64,000 bases of DNA from an uncultured Alistipes sp. GTDB lineage: Bacteria; Bacteroidota; Bacteroidia; Bacteroidales; Rikenellaceae. A program made the translations under genes and the position numbers. Where the stretch lies: NCBI GenBank assembly GCA_947623305.1, contig CANQGQ010000003.1, positions 1 through 64,000 of the forward strand, written 5' to 3'. Under the pieces are notes generated by a model, which worked only from the letters and a program-made list of their open reading frames with translations, was not told the DNA's origin and searched no databases. Positions 25,940 to 35,226 of the stretch are shown in pieces (the first letter of the stretch is position 1; every line of letters begins with the position of its first letter).

Positions 25940-27874
25940 CTATTCCGCAGGATTCTGCAACCGAAGGTATTTCGTCGTCGCATGTCCCTCAGCGTCCACA
26001 ACCGTCAAAGCGAACTGGAACCTCGCATTAGCCCCCAATACATTCATCATGGGAACGAATCCCGTGATATTGAAAGAGGCAGATTTTTCCGCTTTCAATT
26101 CATCATTGACTTTGTCGATCAATCCCAAAACGGGCAAGTTTTTATCTTCAGCAGGAGGATCCGTCAACGTCAATGTAAGCGCCTGACTTTCAGCTGTATG
26201 CAGAGTCCCCTCACTATCGGTAAAGTCCTGTAAATTACACAAATCGAACTCAGGCGATAAATTCGCCGCAGCCAACAGGTCTGCACTGAGGTTTTCCGAA
26301 GTAATCTTCACCTTGATGGATTCGAAATGCGGATCGGCAGCCAATTTAATATCAATCTGCATACCGTTGTACATGGTAACATACTTCGCATTCGGTTCCT
26401 CCGTGCCATCGGCATTGAACCCATCCTCATCATACAGCGTGCCGGTCGCCCATTCGATCGTCGGGCCCGCCGCCGGAGACCCGCCGCCGGAGACGAATTT
26501 GAGCGTCTGCTCGCAGCTGAGGCCCGATTTGTCGGTTACGGTGAAAGCGAACGTATATTCGCCGTCATAACCGCGAATCTGCCCCAGAATTTTGTCCAGT
26601 CCAAACGACACCGACGACTGATCTTTCAATGCCGCGCCGAACGGGATTCCATAATTTGTGAGCTGTCGGCTCGACGCAACCTCACAAAGGTCGTCTTTGG
26701 TCATCGCATCCGCATCCGCCGTAAACTCGGAATTCGTCGTCCGGACGGTCAGACCGACCCGTTCGATGAGATTCGGCGCGGCGATCGTTACTTGCTGCGG
26801 CGCCGCGCTGCCCGCCGGAATGGTCTCCGGCAGATCGGTGCCGTCGGCCCACTTGATCGACGGAGCGATCGTCGATGGATTGTCATACGGCAGCTCCGTC
26901 CAGCACATTCCCACCACGGCGCCGTTGTCGCCGACGGTGATTTCATCCTCCTGCACGAACGCGCTGACCGTAACGTCGAACGTCAGATTGCCGGTCGTGT
27001 CGTACTTCGGAATCACATGGATGCGCCGCCATTGGCCTTCCATGACATCCGAAATATCCTTGTTCATCTCGATGGGGTCTTCGCCAGCTTTCTGGGCGCG
27101 GATCCAGAAATGCAAGGTTTTTTCCTGTTGCAAAGCCGGGAAATAGACGGGTGTCGGCGTTTCGGCCGTCCAAGCCCACTTGGCCGGAACTTCCCAGTTG
27201 ATCGTCGATTCATCCTTCTTATCGCCGTAGTAAACCATCGCCTCGATCTTCTGACCGGTAATCTCATTGAGCACAGCCAGTTGGTCGTAGAGATCGGCGG
27301 CGATACCGACCGTAATCTTGATATTCTGGAGTTTGCAGACGACCGTTTCCGCCGTCGTCGTCTTGTCTTTGACGACATTGACGCCATCCACTTCGCCCGC
27401 ATAGGAGGGCAAAGCCTGCACGCCGACGGGAACGGCCGCATTCTGATTCGACGTCGCCGAAATCTTGTACTGGCCTACGGGCACTTCCAAACCGGCCGCC
27501 GTCAGGTCTTTATAAGCATACGTCTCGCAGAAGACGGGTTTTTCGATTCCGTTCGCGTCCGCTTTGGTCTCTTTGGAGCAAATCGTAACTTTGTAATTCT
27601 CCAACATCGTCTCTTCCGCCCCGTTGTCGGCACCGGTCGTCGGATCGGTCGTTCCGCTCTCGGCACGCGACCGCATCGCGGTCGGCGACTCCTCGGTGTT
27701 CTGATCCGTTTCGGAATCGACCACCACATACAACCCGACCTCGGACAAGCTCAAAAAGCCCGTTTCCGTCGTTTCGGAACCGATCGGCTCGACATAATCG
27801 GGCGCTTCGTTCACGCAGCCCGCCGCCGCAAACAGCAGCGCCATCGCCCCGCCGATTCGAATCATCTTGTTCAT
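25940..27874 (-). CDS. DUF4493 surface lipoprotein, long
   Basis: A 644-residue lipoprotein (lipobox AAGC). The start was set at the ATG at 27874 because AGGAAG stands at Shine-Dalgarno distance before it; two ATGs further upstream (27886, 27901) are in frame. After a polar linker (residues about 20-75, Ser/Thr/Glu-rich) comes a DUF4493-like block (ENYKVTICSKE, EVPVGQYKISATS, TVVCKLQNIKITVGIAADLYDQ). Two or more tandem beta-sandwich repeats of about 150 residues follow, each opening with IKWADGT- or IEWATGT-like text. No catalytic motif is seen. It fits a multi-domain surface adhesin or stalk protein in the same operon as its neighbours. Confidence 0.75.
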   Translation of the reverse strand: MNKMIRIGGAMALLFAAAGCVNEAPDYVEPIGSETTETGFLSLSEVGLYVVVDSETDQNTEESPTAMRSRAESGTTDPTTGADNGAEETMLENYKVTICSKETKADANGIEKPVFCETYAYKDLTAAGLEVPVGQYKISATSNQNAAVPVGVQALPSYAGEVDGVNVVKDKTTTAETVVCKLQNIKITVGIAADLYDQLAVLNEITGQKIEAMVYYGDKKDESTINWEVPAKWAWTAETPTPVYFPALQQEKTLHFWIRAQKAGEDPIEMNKDISDVMEGQWRRIHVIPKYDTTGNLTFDVTVSAFVQEDEITVGDNGAVVGMCWTELPYDNPSTIAPSIKWADGTDLPETIPAGSAAPQQVTIAAPNLIERVGLTVRTTNSEFTADADAMTKDDLCEVASSRQLTNYGIPFGAALKDQSSVSFGLDKILGQIRGYDGEYTFAFTVTDKSGLSCEQTLKFVSGGGSPAAGPTIEWATGTLYDEDGFNADGTEEPNAKYVTMYNGMQIDIKLAADPHFESIKVKITSENLSADLLAAANLSPEFDLCNLQDFTDSEGTLHTAESQALTLTLTDPPAEDKNLPVLGLIDKVNDELKAEKSASFNITGFVPMMNVLGANARFQFALTVVDAEGHATTKYLRLQNPAE

Positions 27875-27939
27875 TATCTTCCTCATGCTAATCAAGCGCA
27901 TAAATTATTGTCATTCCGTTTGCCGCCGACCGATCGGGC

Positions 27940-28920
27940 CTATTCGGCAGGTGCATTTTCCGACGCACCTTCGTCCGGCGTGCCGCTGCCCGATTCGCCG
28001 CTGTCCGGCGCGGGTTCGTCCCGTATCGCATCGTCGTTGAGTTCCACATCGGCACCGCTGCCCTCACCGAAATCCTCGAATTCGACCTCCACATGCGCGT
28101 CGCCGGCCTGGGCCGTGAACCGGAACGTATGGAGCGTGCCGGCCGCCGTCGTGCGGACAGGCACGTCGATCGGGAGCAATTCGCCGTCGGCATCGTCGAC
28201 GGTGGTCTGCGAGGGCCGGCGCACCGAACCCTTCACGACGACACGGGTGCCCGCAGGCATGAAAATCGGTGCATCGGTGTCCGCCAACGTGAAGACGATC
28301 GTTTCCCCTGCGTCATTTTTCAGCGGGTCTTTGTCGTCGTTGAGATACAGCTGAAATTGCGCATCGGAAAAATAGTTTTTGAAATTGTCGGTCGCTGCGA
28401 TGCGCACCGCCGAATTGACGATTTTCACCTCGACCTCGCACAACGTCTCTTTGGAGACCTCGACCGTGGCCTGCTTTTCGCCTCGGTAATAGGGTTTGGC
28501 AGGGCCTATGGCATCCGGATCGCCGTATTCGAGCAGGGCCGTATAGACACCCGGGTAGAGAGGCGGTTCGTCGTAGACGGCCAACGTCGGCCATATGCAC
28601 TCATAATCGGACTTCGGCTGATTGGGATCGGGTATGAGTTTGCCCGTCTCGTCAGCTACGAGCGGTTGGATGTCCTTGCCCGTGAGGGTCAATTTGAGTT
28701 CCTCGCGTTGGGGTACCTGCAAGCCGCAGAGGGTCGCCAGATCGACTTTGCCGGCTTCGGCACGCGAGACGACCGCCGCCGAGGCCACGCCGTCGATGCC
28801 GAGGCGTCCCTGACAGCGCAAGGCGTTGTCATCGCCGCCCAGCGATTCGTTGTCCGAACAGCCGCTCGCCGCGCAAGCGACAACGGCCAACCAAAACATA
28901 TTTATTAACTTTTTCATCAT
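27940..28920 (-). CDS. DUF4493 surface lipoprotein, short
   Basis: A 326-residue lipoprotein (lipobox ASGC, Cys21) with the DUF4493 arrangement. It opens with LATLCGLQVPQREELKLTLTG, then PPLYPGVYTALLEYGDPDA, CEVEVKIVNSAVRIAATDNFKNYFSD and a C-terminal FRFTAQAGDAHVEVEFED. The last 40 residues are an acidic low-complexity tail (Asp/Glu/Gly/Ser) of the kind left outside a fold. It is the second gene of the operon, 28 bp after the fimbrillin-like gene. Function unknown. The similarity to the block in the 25940 and 23718 proteins suggests duplication within the locus. Confidence 0.75.
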   Translation of the reverse strand: MMKKLINMFWLAVVACAASGCSDNESLGGDDNALRCQGRLGIDGVASAAVVSRAEAGKVDLATLCGLQVPQREELKLTLTGKDIQPLVADETGKLIPDPNQPKSDYECIWPTLAVYDEPPLYPGVYTALLEYGDPDAIGPAKPYYRGEKQATVEVSKETLCEVEVKIVNSAVRIAATDNFKNYFSDAQFQLYLNDDKDPLKNDAGETIVFTLADTDAPIFMPAGTRVVVKGSVRRPSQTTVDDADGELLPIDVPVRTTAAGTLHTFRFTAQAGDAHVEVEFEDFGEGSGADVELNDDAIRDEPAPDSGESGSGTPDEGASENAPAE

Positions 28921-28948
28921 GCTATTTCATTTCGATTTATTTCGGCAC

Positions 28949-30955
28949 CTATTTGGTGATAGATACTCTTAAATTACTCAGCCGCAAATGGTGATTATGA
29001 GAATCGACATCCCCATCTGTTTTTCCAGTAACTTCTAATTCCCATGAAAGACGAGTTGCATTTGTCGCACTTGGAATAATCCAATCACATATTTTATCAC
29101 CCTTCTCAACCTCTAACGGACAACTTTTATCCGAAACTTTATCACCCCCATGACCTATTTGCCAACCTTCTATTCCATACCAATAGGCATTTATAGCTTT
29201 CTGTTCCGTCGTTGTTCCATAATTCATTTTTCGTGTATAAACATCTAGCGTTGAACCACAATGATAATAATAATCGAATTGCACTTGCAAATTACTTGTT
29301 CCTTTCAAATATTTCATCGGAGCGGAATCGAGACGGCCATTGTATAAACCTGTAATCAAGCCAGTTGCTTCTACGCGTGTTTTAATCTCAATACAATTAG
29401 GGCGGTTGGAAGCAGAATCATTGAGATAACCAGCGACCTGATTTCCCGTCCAACCTTCATAAAGGAAATACTTTTTGTCCAGCTTCGAGCCGCCTTGTTC
29501 TTTTTTATTATCCGTTCCATTCACATCGAGACCATTGGCCTTGCTAAAATCTTCCTCGAAAAGATAGGGAATCGAAAGGTCAATCGAACATTTATTATCG
29601 GAATCGAACGAAATCGCCTTATTTGTCTGCACCGTCGAATAATTCGGAATACTCCGAATCCAGGCACTTTCCGATTCGTACTCAACCTCCAATGTCTGGC
29701 CGGAAATCGCACGACTTCTGTCCCACACCGGCCAAGGACATTTACTACCCGACAATTTCTCAGAAACGAATATCACTTCATACTCTCCATCGGAATCATC
29801 CGAAACAATGCACTCCAATGTCTTCCCGTCGTCCGCGGCAACTACACGATATTCGTCCGACGGCACAGCATCAGTGAAAGCACCGGCACCGCCTTTCAAT
29901 CGGACAACCTGCAACCGCTCGCCCAAGGTATTTTCGCCCATACCGCCGGCACCGTCCGTAACCGTGAACTTCAACACCGTATAGAACGTGTTTTTCGCCG
30001 GCACGTTCAATTTTATGTGCGTCGAGCCATTGGCCCTCAACGTCTGATTCACCTTATCATCGCCTCTCTCGTTCTTATCGGCAATAGGCAAATCGACCGA
30101 CGTTTCGCCCGTCGTGCCGATGATCCGCATCGCGATCGTCCCGCCGCGCTCGAACGACACGGGGGCGATCATCGCGTAGAACGTATCGCGCACATCTCTC
30201 TCCTGCCCTTTGGGAAACTCGATCATCACCTTTTGCCCGCTGTCCGCATCGTCGGTGAGCGCGGTCAACTCGTTCACCGTCGGATCGGTGGCATCGACCG
30301 TCAACTGCCCCACCACCGCCGTCGGAAAAGTCAATTCGACCGCCCGAACCGGCTCGCCCAAGTTATTGGACGGAATCGTGAATCGCAACAGGTGGATATG
30401 ATGGTGGAACACCAGATTGATCGAAGGATTGTTATCACCCGCCTGCAAACCCGCAGCGTCGGGGAGAGGCTCCGCAGTCATGATGTCGTACCGACCGTCG
30501 AACTCGCCCGTCTGCTCGGCGGGGATCGTATAGGTTACGCGCGTTCCGTTGACAGCGCCTTCGGCCGGAGCGGGCGAAACAGCGAAATAATCGTACTTCT
30601 TCGTCGTGTCGAACGTCGATTCGACCCCGCTGATCGTTCCCGTGAAGCCGGCCCGCGACCACAACGGCGAATAGTAATCGAACCGGAAAGGCACATTTTG
30701 AACGCCGGTCAGAAATTCGGTCGCCCCGCTCTCCCGCGCCCAGAGGCGAATCTCGTCGCCCGACATCCAACACACCGACAAACCGTCGTCGTCGAGCTGC
30801 GTACGGACATCGACATCGGCCCCCGCGGCACCGGAGCATCCGATGACGACGGTTTCGGGTTCCGCAACCGGCACAGCGGTCTCCGTCTCGTTCTTACTGC
30901 AGGCGACCGCACCCCACACCATCAAACCGACCCCTATCCGATAGAAAAGATTCAT
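28949..30955 (-). CDS. Fimbrillin-like lipoprotein with C-terminal beta-sandwich
   Basis: A 668-residue lipoprotein (lipobox VACS, Cys19) and first gene of the seven-gene operon. Residues about 35-320 follow the fimbrillin/Mfa2-like pattern (VDVRTQLDDDGLSVCWMSGDEIRLW, YDYFAVSPAP, TYTIPAEQTGEFDGRYDIM, LVFHHHIHLLRFTIPSN). The C-terminal part from about FEEDFSKANGLD (residue 470) is a separate beta-sandwich resembling carbohydrate-binding jelly rolls, ending LRLSNLRVSITK. The DNA for this second part (about 28949-29650) is much more AT-rich than the first, suggesting domain exchange. A promoter stands 33 nt upstream. Confidence 0.8.
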   Translation of the reverse strand: MNLFYRIGVGLMVWGAVACSKNETETAVPVAEPETVVIGCSGAAGADVDVRTQLDDDGLSVCWMSGDEIRLWARESGATEFLTGVQNVPFRFDYYSPLWSRAGFTGTISGVESTFDTTKKYDYFAVSPAPAEGAVNGTRVTYTIPAEQTGEFDGRYDIMTAEPLPDAAGLQAGDNNPSINLVFHHHIHLLRFTIPSNNLGEPVRAVELTFPTAVVGQLTVDATDPTVNELTALTDDADSGQKVMIEFPKGQERDVRDTFYAMIAPVSFERGGTIAMRIIGTTGETSVDLPIADKNERGDDKVNQTLRANGSTHIKLNVPAKNTFYTVLKFTVTDGAGGMGENTLGERLQVVRLKGGAGAFTDAVPSDEYRVVAADDGKTLECIVSDDSDGEYEVIFVSEKLSGSKCPWPVWDRSRAISGQTLEVEYESESAWIRSIPNYSTVQTNKAISFDSDNKCSIDLSIPYLFEEDFSKANGLDVNGTDNKKEQGGSKLDKKYFLYEGWTGNQVAGYLNDSASNRPNCIEIKTRVEATGLITGLYNGRLDSAPMKYLKGTSNLQVQFDYYYHCGSTLDVYTRKMNYGTTTEQKAINAYWYGIEGWQIGHGGDKVSDKSCPLEVEKGDKICDWIIPSATNATRLSWELEVTGKTDGDVDSHNHHLRLSNLRVSITK

Positions 30956-30987
30956 TGATTCAACTCACTATTCTTTCTGATTCACCG

Positions 30988-30995
30988 CAAATTTA
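30988..30995 (-). promoter_or_regulatory. Promoter -7 element of the surface-lipoprotein operon
   Basis: TAAATTTG on the minus strand matches TAnnTTTG and lies 33 nt before the start codon of the fimbrillin-like gene. No clear TTTG lies at the -33 distance. The 20-bp tandem repeat lies about 195 bp further upstream. Confidence 0.5.
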
Positions 30996-31190
30996 GCACC
31001 CGCCCGCGAAGAAAGGAAATAATTTCAACGAATGCACGATTTTTCATCACGAACAGACGCTTTCCACACGAAAATCCCGCTGCGAACGATCGGAAAGGCA
31101 GATATTCTCGGCGTGGACGGAGCTTTTTCGGAGAAGCGGGAGACGAGAAGCAGCGAGGTGTTTTCGGTGCGGGAGCAGCGGCAGCAGGAA

Positions 31191-31300
31191 GGCGGGCGGG
31201 GGTGCAGGAAGGCGGGCGGGGGTGCAGGAAAGCGGGCGGGGGTGCAGGAAAGCGGGCGGGGGTGCAGGAAGGCGGGCGGGGGTGCAGGAAGGCGGGCGGG
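31191..31300. repeat. 20-bp G-rich tandem repeat (minisatellite)
   Basis: The unit GGCGGGCGGGGGTGCAGGAA is repeated head to tail five times from 31191, with one G/A variant at the first base of two units, plus a final half unit. It lies in the 374-bp gap 30956-31329, which holds no gene, between the 3' end of the antiporter and the start of the lipoprotein operon. The runs of G could form quadruplex structures on the plus strand. Near-identity of units suggests recent slippage and possible length variation. Confidence 0.9.
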
Positions 31301-31329
31301 AGGAAAGAGAGAAACGATAAAAGAAAAAA

Positions 31330-32826
31330 TCAATGCGGCATCACGTCGTCGATGCCCATATTGCGGTACGACGCGGCCAACTCCTCGCTGCGGTCGGAAA
31401 TGACCAACAATTTGTCGCCCAAACGCAATTCGGTCTTGCCCTTCGGCACGAAGTATGCCCCCTCGCGGCACACCATCATCACCAACGTGTTTTCGGGCAA
31501 TGTCAGTTCCTGCAACGTGCGGCCGCTCCGCATCATGGATTCGTTGACCTCGACCTCGGTCAGCGCCGACTGCACATCGCCCGCGAGATCGACGTCGAAA
31601 GCCGCTTCACGCTGCTCGTAGGCCAATCCGAGCAGGTTGGCCATGCCGCTGACCGTCGTGCCCTGCACGGCCAATGAAATGATCGTCGACAGAAAAACCA
31701 CGTTGAACAACAATTCGGCCTGCTCGACGTGGGCGATCATCGGGTAAATGGCGAACAGAATCGGCACGGCGCCGCGCAATCCCACCCACGAAACGTACAA
31801 CCGAGCTTTGGTCGTAAACCGCCGGAACGGCAACAGGCAGCAGAACACCGACAACGGCCGTGCGACGACGATCATGAAAACGCCCACCGCAAGGCCCAGC
31901 ATCAACACCTCGGGCGCGAACAATTCGTTGCTGTTGACGAAAAGGCCCAAGGTCAGGAACATGATGATCTGCATCAACCACGTGAATCCGTCGAAAAAGA
32001 CGGTCAACGACCGTTTGTGCGTCAACCGGTGGTTGCCGACGACCAATCCCGAAATGTAAACGGCCAGATAACCGTTACCGTGCAGCAGGTCGGTGAATGC
32101 GAACGAGAAGAAGATGAAGGCCAACAACAGCACCGAGTAGAGCGATGGATTGGCCAGATTGATGCGGTTGATCGTCCAGACGGCCGTTTTGCCGACGAAG
32201 TAACCGGAAATTGCGCCGACAGCCATCTGCACACCGAAAAAGAGCAGGTCCATGCCCCATCCGGAACCGCTTTCGCTGTGGGAGACGATGCCGATCAGCA
32301 TCACCGTGAGCATGTAGGCCATCGGATCGTTCGAGCCGCTCTCCAACTCCAACAACGGCCGCAGATGCTGGCGCAGGCCCTGTTTCTTGCTTCGCAGGAT
32401 GGAGAACACCGATGCGGAATCGGTCGACGACATGGTTGCGGCGAGCAGCAAGGCCAACACAAAGGGCATCTCGATGCCCAACCACGGCGCGACGAGCCAC
32501 ACGAAAGTCCCCATAATCGAAGCCGTGAGGACGACTCCCACGGTCGCCAACAACACGCCCGGACCGATGACCGGACGGATTTCGGCGAACTTGGTGTCCA
32601 TGCCGCCCGTAAAGAGGATGACGCACAGGGCGATCATGCCGATGAACTGCGTCATTTCGATCGACCGGTACGAAATGAAGTTCCACCCGAAAATCATGCC
32701 GACGCCCAGGAACAGCAACAACGCAGGCGCCCCGAATCGGTAAGCCACCTTACCGGCCACGACGGCCACGAAGAGCAACAACGCTCCTACGAGCACGAAA
32801 TTTTCGCTGCTGATGCTGAGTTCCAT
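31330..32826 (-). CDS. Potassium/proton antiporter, CPA1 family with TrkA-C domain
   Basis: A 498-residue transporter of the NhaP2/CvrA type. About 12 hydrophobic segments cover residues 5-400, including the conserved helix MSSTDSASVFSILRSK. A cytoplasmic TrkA-C domain (about 415-490; GRTLQELTLPENTLVMMVCREG, LRLGDKLLVISD) usually gates K+/H+ exchange. It should export K+ or Na+ against protons across the inner membrane. The open frame extends 100 codons upstream into the TonB-like gene; the ATG at 32826 gives the natural MELSISSENFVLVGALLLF start. It follows the TonB-like gene by 43 bp. Confidence 0.92.
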   Translation of the reverse strand: MELSISSENFVLVGALLLFVAVVAGKVAYRFGAPALLLFLGVGMIFGWNFISYRSIEMTQFIGMIALCVILFTGGMDTKFAEIRPVIGPGVLLATVGVVLTASIMGTFVWLVAPWLGIEMPFVLALLLAATMSSTDSASVFSILRSKKQGLRQHLRPLLELESGSNDPMAYMLTVMLIGIVSHSESGSGWGMDLLFFGVQMAVGAISGYFVGKTAVWTINRINLANPSLYSVLLLAFIFFSFAFTDLLHGNGYLAVYISGLVVGNHRLTHKRSLTVFFDGFTWLMQIIMFLTLGLFVNSNELFAPEVLMLGLAVGVFMIVVARPLSVFCCLLPFRRFTTKARLYVSWVGLRGAVPILFAIYPMIAHVEQAELLFNVVFLSTIISLAVQGTTVSGMANLLGLAYEQREAAFDVDLAGDVQSALTEVEVNESMMRSGRTLQELTLPENTLVMMVCREGAYFVPKGKTELRLGDKLLVISDRSEELAASYRNMGIDDVMPH

Positions 32827-32869
32827 TTCGTCGATTCGTCGACACGGCAACAATCGCGCCTGCGGCAGA

Positions 32870-33670
32870 TCATTGCGGTATAAAAATATAAGTAATCGTA
32901 CCGGTCTGGCGGGCGGGCGCCGTCCCGTCGATGTTGAAAACCGAAATGCGAGCCGCCCGCAGTGCCGCGTCGCGCATGCAATCGTCGCCGCCCGACTCAA
33001 CGCGGGCCGAAACCACCTTGCCGGTGCGGTCGACGGTCGCCGAAACGACCACATCGCCGCCCCCTTCGCACAGATAGGCCGGAATCTCGATATGACGCGC
33101 CGTTCGCACCGGATCAGCAAACGCATACGAAACCGTTACGCGCCCCTTGATCTTCGCATCCCGACGCTCCTCGCCGTCGGGCGAACCGTCGCGTTCGCGG
33201 ATGGCCTGTTCCTCGGCGAGCCCCTGTTCGTAGGCCTCGCGGTTGGCCCGCATCCGCTCCGCCGCATCGGCCGCCGCATCGTTGAGTTCGGCGGCATCGG
33301 TGCCGCGATCGTCTTTCAGATTCTCGTTCAGCGCATTCTCGTTGGACGAAAGGTTGCGGATGTTCCGCCAGTCGATTTGCTCCTCCTGACGGTCGCGCAC
33401 CTCCTCCAACAGCCGGTCGCGCTCGCGCTCCAATTCGGCCAGCGACTGCAGGTCGATGAACATCCCCTGCTCCGCCGGCTTGCGTCCGACGACGATCTTC
33501 GACGAGACGAAGACGATCATCAAAACCAGATAGGCGATCACCGTAACGCACAACCCGATGCGGTGGTCGTACGTCCACGACCCCGCATCCGTGCGGCGCC
33601 CGTCGAACGGCAGGTGCAACCGCGGACGACGCGGCGATTTCGATCCGTTATCCGGCAGATTTTCCGTCAT
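32870..33670 (-). CDS. TonB-like protein with coiled-coil instead of Pro-rich linker
   Basis: A 266-residue single-pass protein: cytoplasmic basic N terminus, one membrane helix (about 39-58), a long charged Glu/Arg-rich coiled-coil-like stretch (about 75-175), and a TonB-C-like domain at the end (IPAYLCEGGGDVVVSATVDRTGKVVSARV, then ALRAARISVF). Classical TonB has a Pro-rich periplasmic linker; this one does not. It may energise a specific outer-membrane receptor or act as a TonB paralogue. The ATG at 33670 is preferred to an in-frame TTG at 33682. No ExbB/ExbD neighbours are present. Confidence 0.72.
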   Translation of the reverse strand: MTENLPDNGSKSPRRPRLHLPFDGRRTDAGSWTYDHRIGLCVTVIAYLVLMIVFVSSKIVVGRKPAEQGMFIDLQSLAELERERDRLLEEVRDRQEEQIDWRNIRNLSSNENALNENLKDDRGTDAAELNDAAADAAERMRANREAYEQGLAEEQAIRERDGSPDGEERRDAKIKGRVTVSYAFADPVRTARHIEIPAYLCEGGGDVVVSATVDRTGKVVSARVESGGDDCMRDAALRAARISVFNIDGTAPARQTGTITYIFIPQ

Positions 33671-33718
33671 GATCCGTTGCAAATTTCAGCAAAAATAGTT
33701 TTTTTTAGCGATTTTTTC

Positions 33719-33726
33719 TATCTTTG
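33719..33726 (+). promoter_or_regulatory. Promoter -7 element of the lpxC/fabZ-lpxA operon
   Basis: TATCTTTG matches TAnnTTTG. It overlaps the first in-frame ATG of the long open frame, so translation must begin further on, which supports the start at 33823 and a leader of about 90 nt. Confidence 0.6.
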
Positions 33727-33822
33727 CGAGAAATAAATTCCGATGCGCTGCCGCTTACGTCGCCAGTCGCATTGTGGCGTGTGCGACATCCAACAATTAA
33801 AGAAATAAGATACAACAATATC

Positions 33823-35226
33823 ATGTCAACAACCAATCAACAAACGCTCGGCGCACCCATCTCGTTTTCCGGCAAAGGATTGCATACGGGTGTTCGGGTC
33901 AATATGACCGTCCGGCCAGCCGATCCCGATACGGGCATCGTTTTCCGACGCATCGACCTTGAAGGACAACCGGTCATCCCCGCTTCGTGCGACAACGTAG
34001 TCGATACTTCGCGCGGCACGACCATCGAAGTCGGCGGCAACCGCGTTTCGACCATCGAACACATCGTCTCCGCCCTTTGGGCACTCGGTGTGGACAACGC
34101 CTGCATCGACATCGACGCTCCCGAGACCCCCATTCTCGACGGCTCGGCCCGCGAATACGCCGAAGCCATCGCCCGAACGGGCACCGTCGAGCAACCCTCT
34201 GAACGCAAATACTACCACGTAACCGAAAAGATGGTTTACACCATTCCCGAAAAGGGCGTGGCCATCATCCTCTATCCGGACGACGACTTCTCGGTCTCGG
34301 TGCACGTGGACTACAACTCGAAGGTCATCGGCAATCAATACGCGACCTTCTCCCCGGGCGACGACTACGCAACGAAAATCGCGCCATGCCGCACGTTCGT
34401 CTTCCTGCACGAACTCGAACCGCTGATGAAAATGAACCTCATCAAGGGCGGCGATCTGGACAATGCCATCGTCGTGGTGGAGAATCAAGTGCCCGATGAA
34501 CAGTTAGCCCACCTAAAAAAACTCTTCAACAAGCCCGATATCGAAATCCGTGCAGGCTACCTGAGCAGCCAGGAGCTCTACTGCAACAACGAGCTGGCCC
34601 GCCACAAGCTGCTCGATCTGCTCGGAGACTTCGCGCTGCTCGGTGTCCGCATCAAGGGACGCGTGTGGGCGACCCGCCCGGGCCATTACGCCAACACGGA
34701 GTTCATGAAACAACTCAAGCACACCATCCGCAAAGAGGGCGAAAAACCGCGCTACCAATACGACTGCCGCAAACCGGCCCTCTATGATATCAACGCCATC
34801 CGACGGATGCTGCCGCACCGTCCGCCGTTCCTGCTGGTCGACCGCATCTTCCACTGCGACGCCAACTCGGTAGCCGGCATCAAGAACGTTACGATGAACG
34901 AACCCTTCTTCGTGGGCCACTTCCCCGAAGAACCCGTCATGCCGGGCGTGCTGATCGTCGAGGCGATGGCCCAGTGCAGCGGCATCATGGTGCTCAACAA
35001 CGTGCCCGATCCCGAAAACTACTCGACCTATTTCATGAAGATCGACAACGTGAAGTTCAAGCGCAAGGTCGTGCCGGGCGACACGCTGCAATTCGAAATC
35101 CATTTGCTGGAACCCATTCGCCGCGGCGTGGCGCTCGTGGAAGCCAAGGCATTCGTCGGCGAGACGCTGGCCTGCGAAGCCGTGCTGATGGCCCAGGTCG
35201 TCAAAAACAAAAACACGCAAAAATGA
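33823..35226 (+). CDS. lpxC/fabZ: Bifunctional UDP-3-O-acyl-GlcNAc deacetylase / 3-hydroxyacyl-ACP dehydratase
   Basis: A 467-residue fusion characteristic of Bacteroidetes. The LpxC half (1 to about 310) starts with GLHTG and has the zinc-site His80 in [24 protein letters not shown], and [14 protein letters not shown] with the second metal His and catalytic residues. The FabZ half (about 325-467) has [13 protein letters not shown] with the catalytic His, and [20 protein letters not shown] with the catalytic Glu. LpxC commits acyl-GlcNAc to lipid A; FabZ makes unsaturated acyl-ACP for membranes. The start at 33823 fits the promoter and the [10 protein letters not shown] terminus. lpxA overlaps its stop. 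Confidence 0.97.
   Translation: MSTTNQQTLGAPISFSGKGLHTGVRVNMTVRPADPDTGIVFRRIDLEGQPVIPASCDNVVDTSRGTTIEVGGNRVSTIEHIVSALWALGVDNACIDIDAPETPILDGSAREYAEAIARTGTVEQPSERKYYHVTEKMVYTIPEKGVAIILYPDDDFSVSVHVDYNSKVIGNQYATFSPGDDYATKIAPCRTFVFLHELEPLMKMNLIKGGDLDNAIVVVENQVPDEQLAHLKKLFNKPDIEIRAGYLSSQELYCNNELARHKLLDLLGDFALLGVRIKGRVWATRPGHYANTEFMKQLKHTIRKEGEKPRYQYDCRKPALYDINAIRRMLPHRPPFLLVDRIFHCDANSVAGIKNVTMNEPFFVGHFPEEPVMPGVLIVEAMAQCSGIMVLNNVPDPENYSTYFMKIDNVKFKRKVVPGDTLQFEIHLLEPIRRGVALVEAKAFVGETLACEAVLMAQVVKNKNTQK

Noticed and set aside
26327..28354. A 675-codon plus-strand open frame
   Set aside because: Antisense to two DUF4493 lipoprotein genes with good signal peptides; its translation is Arg-rich and without domains.
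31191..31300. CRISPR-like array
   Set aside because: The 20-bp units are contiguous with no spacers and there are no cas genes; it is a simple tandem repeat.
31032..31403. Plus-strand open frames across the tandem repeat (Gly/Arg/Lys/Ala-rich)
   Set aside because: Open only because the repeat lacks stops; a 20-bp unit shifts frame each time and the product has no plausible start or family.
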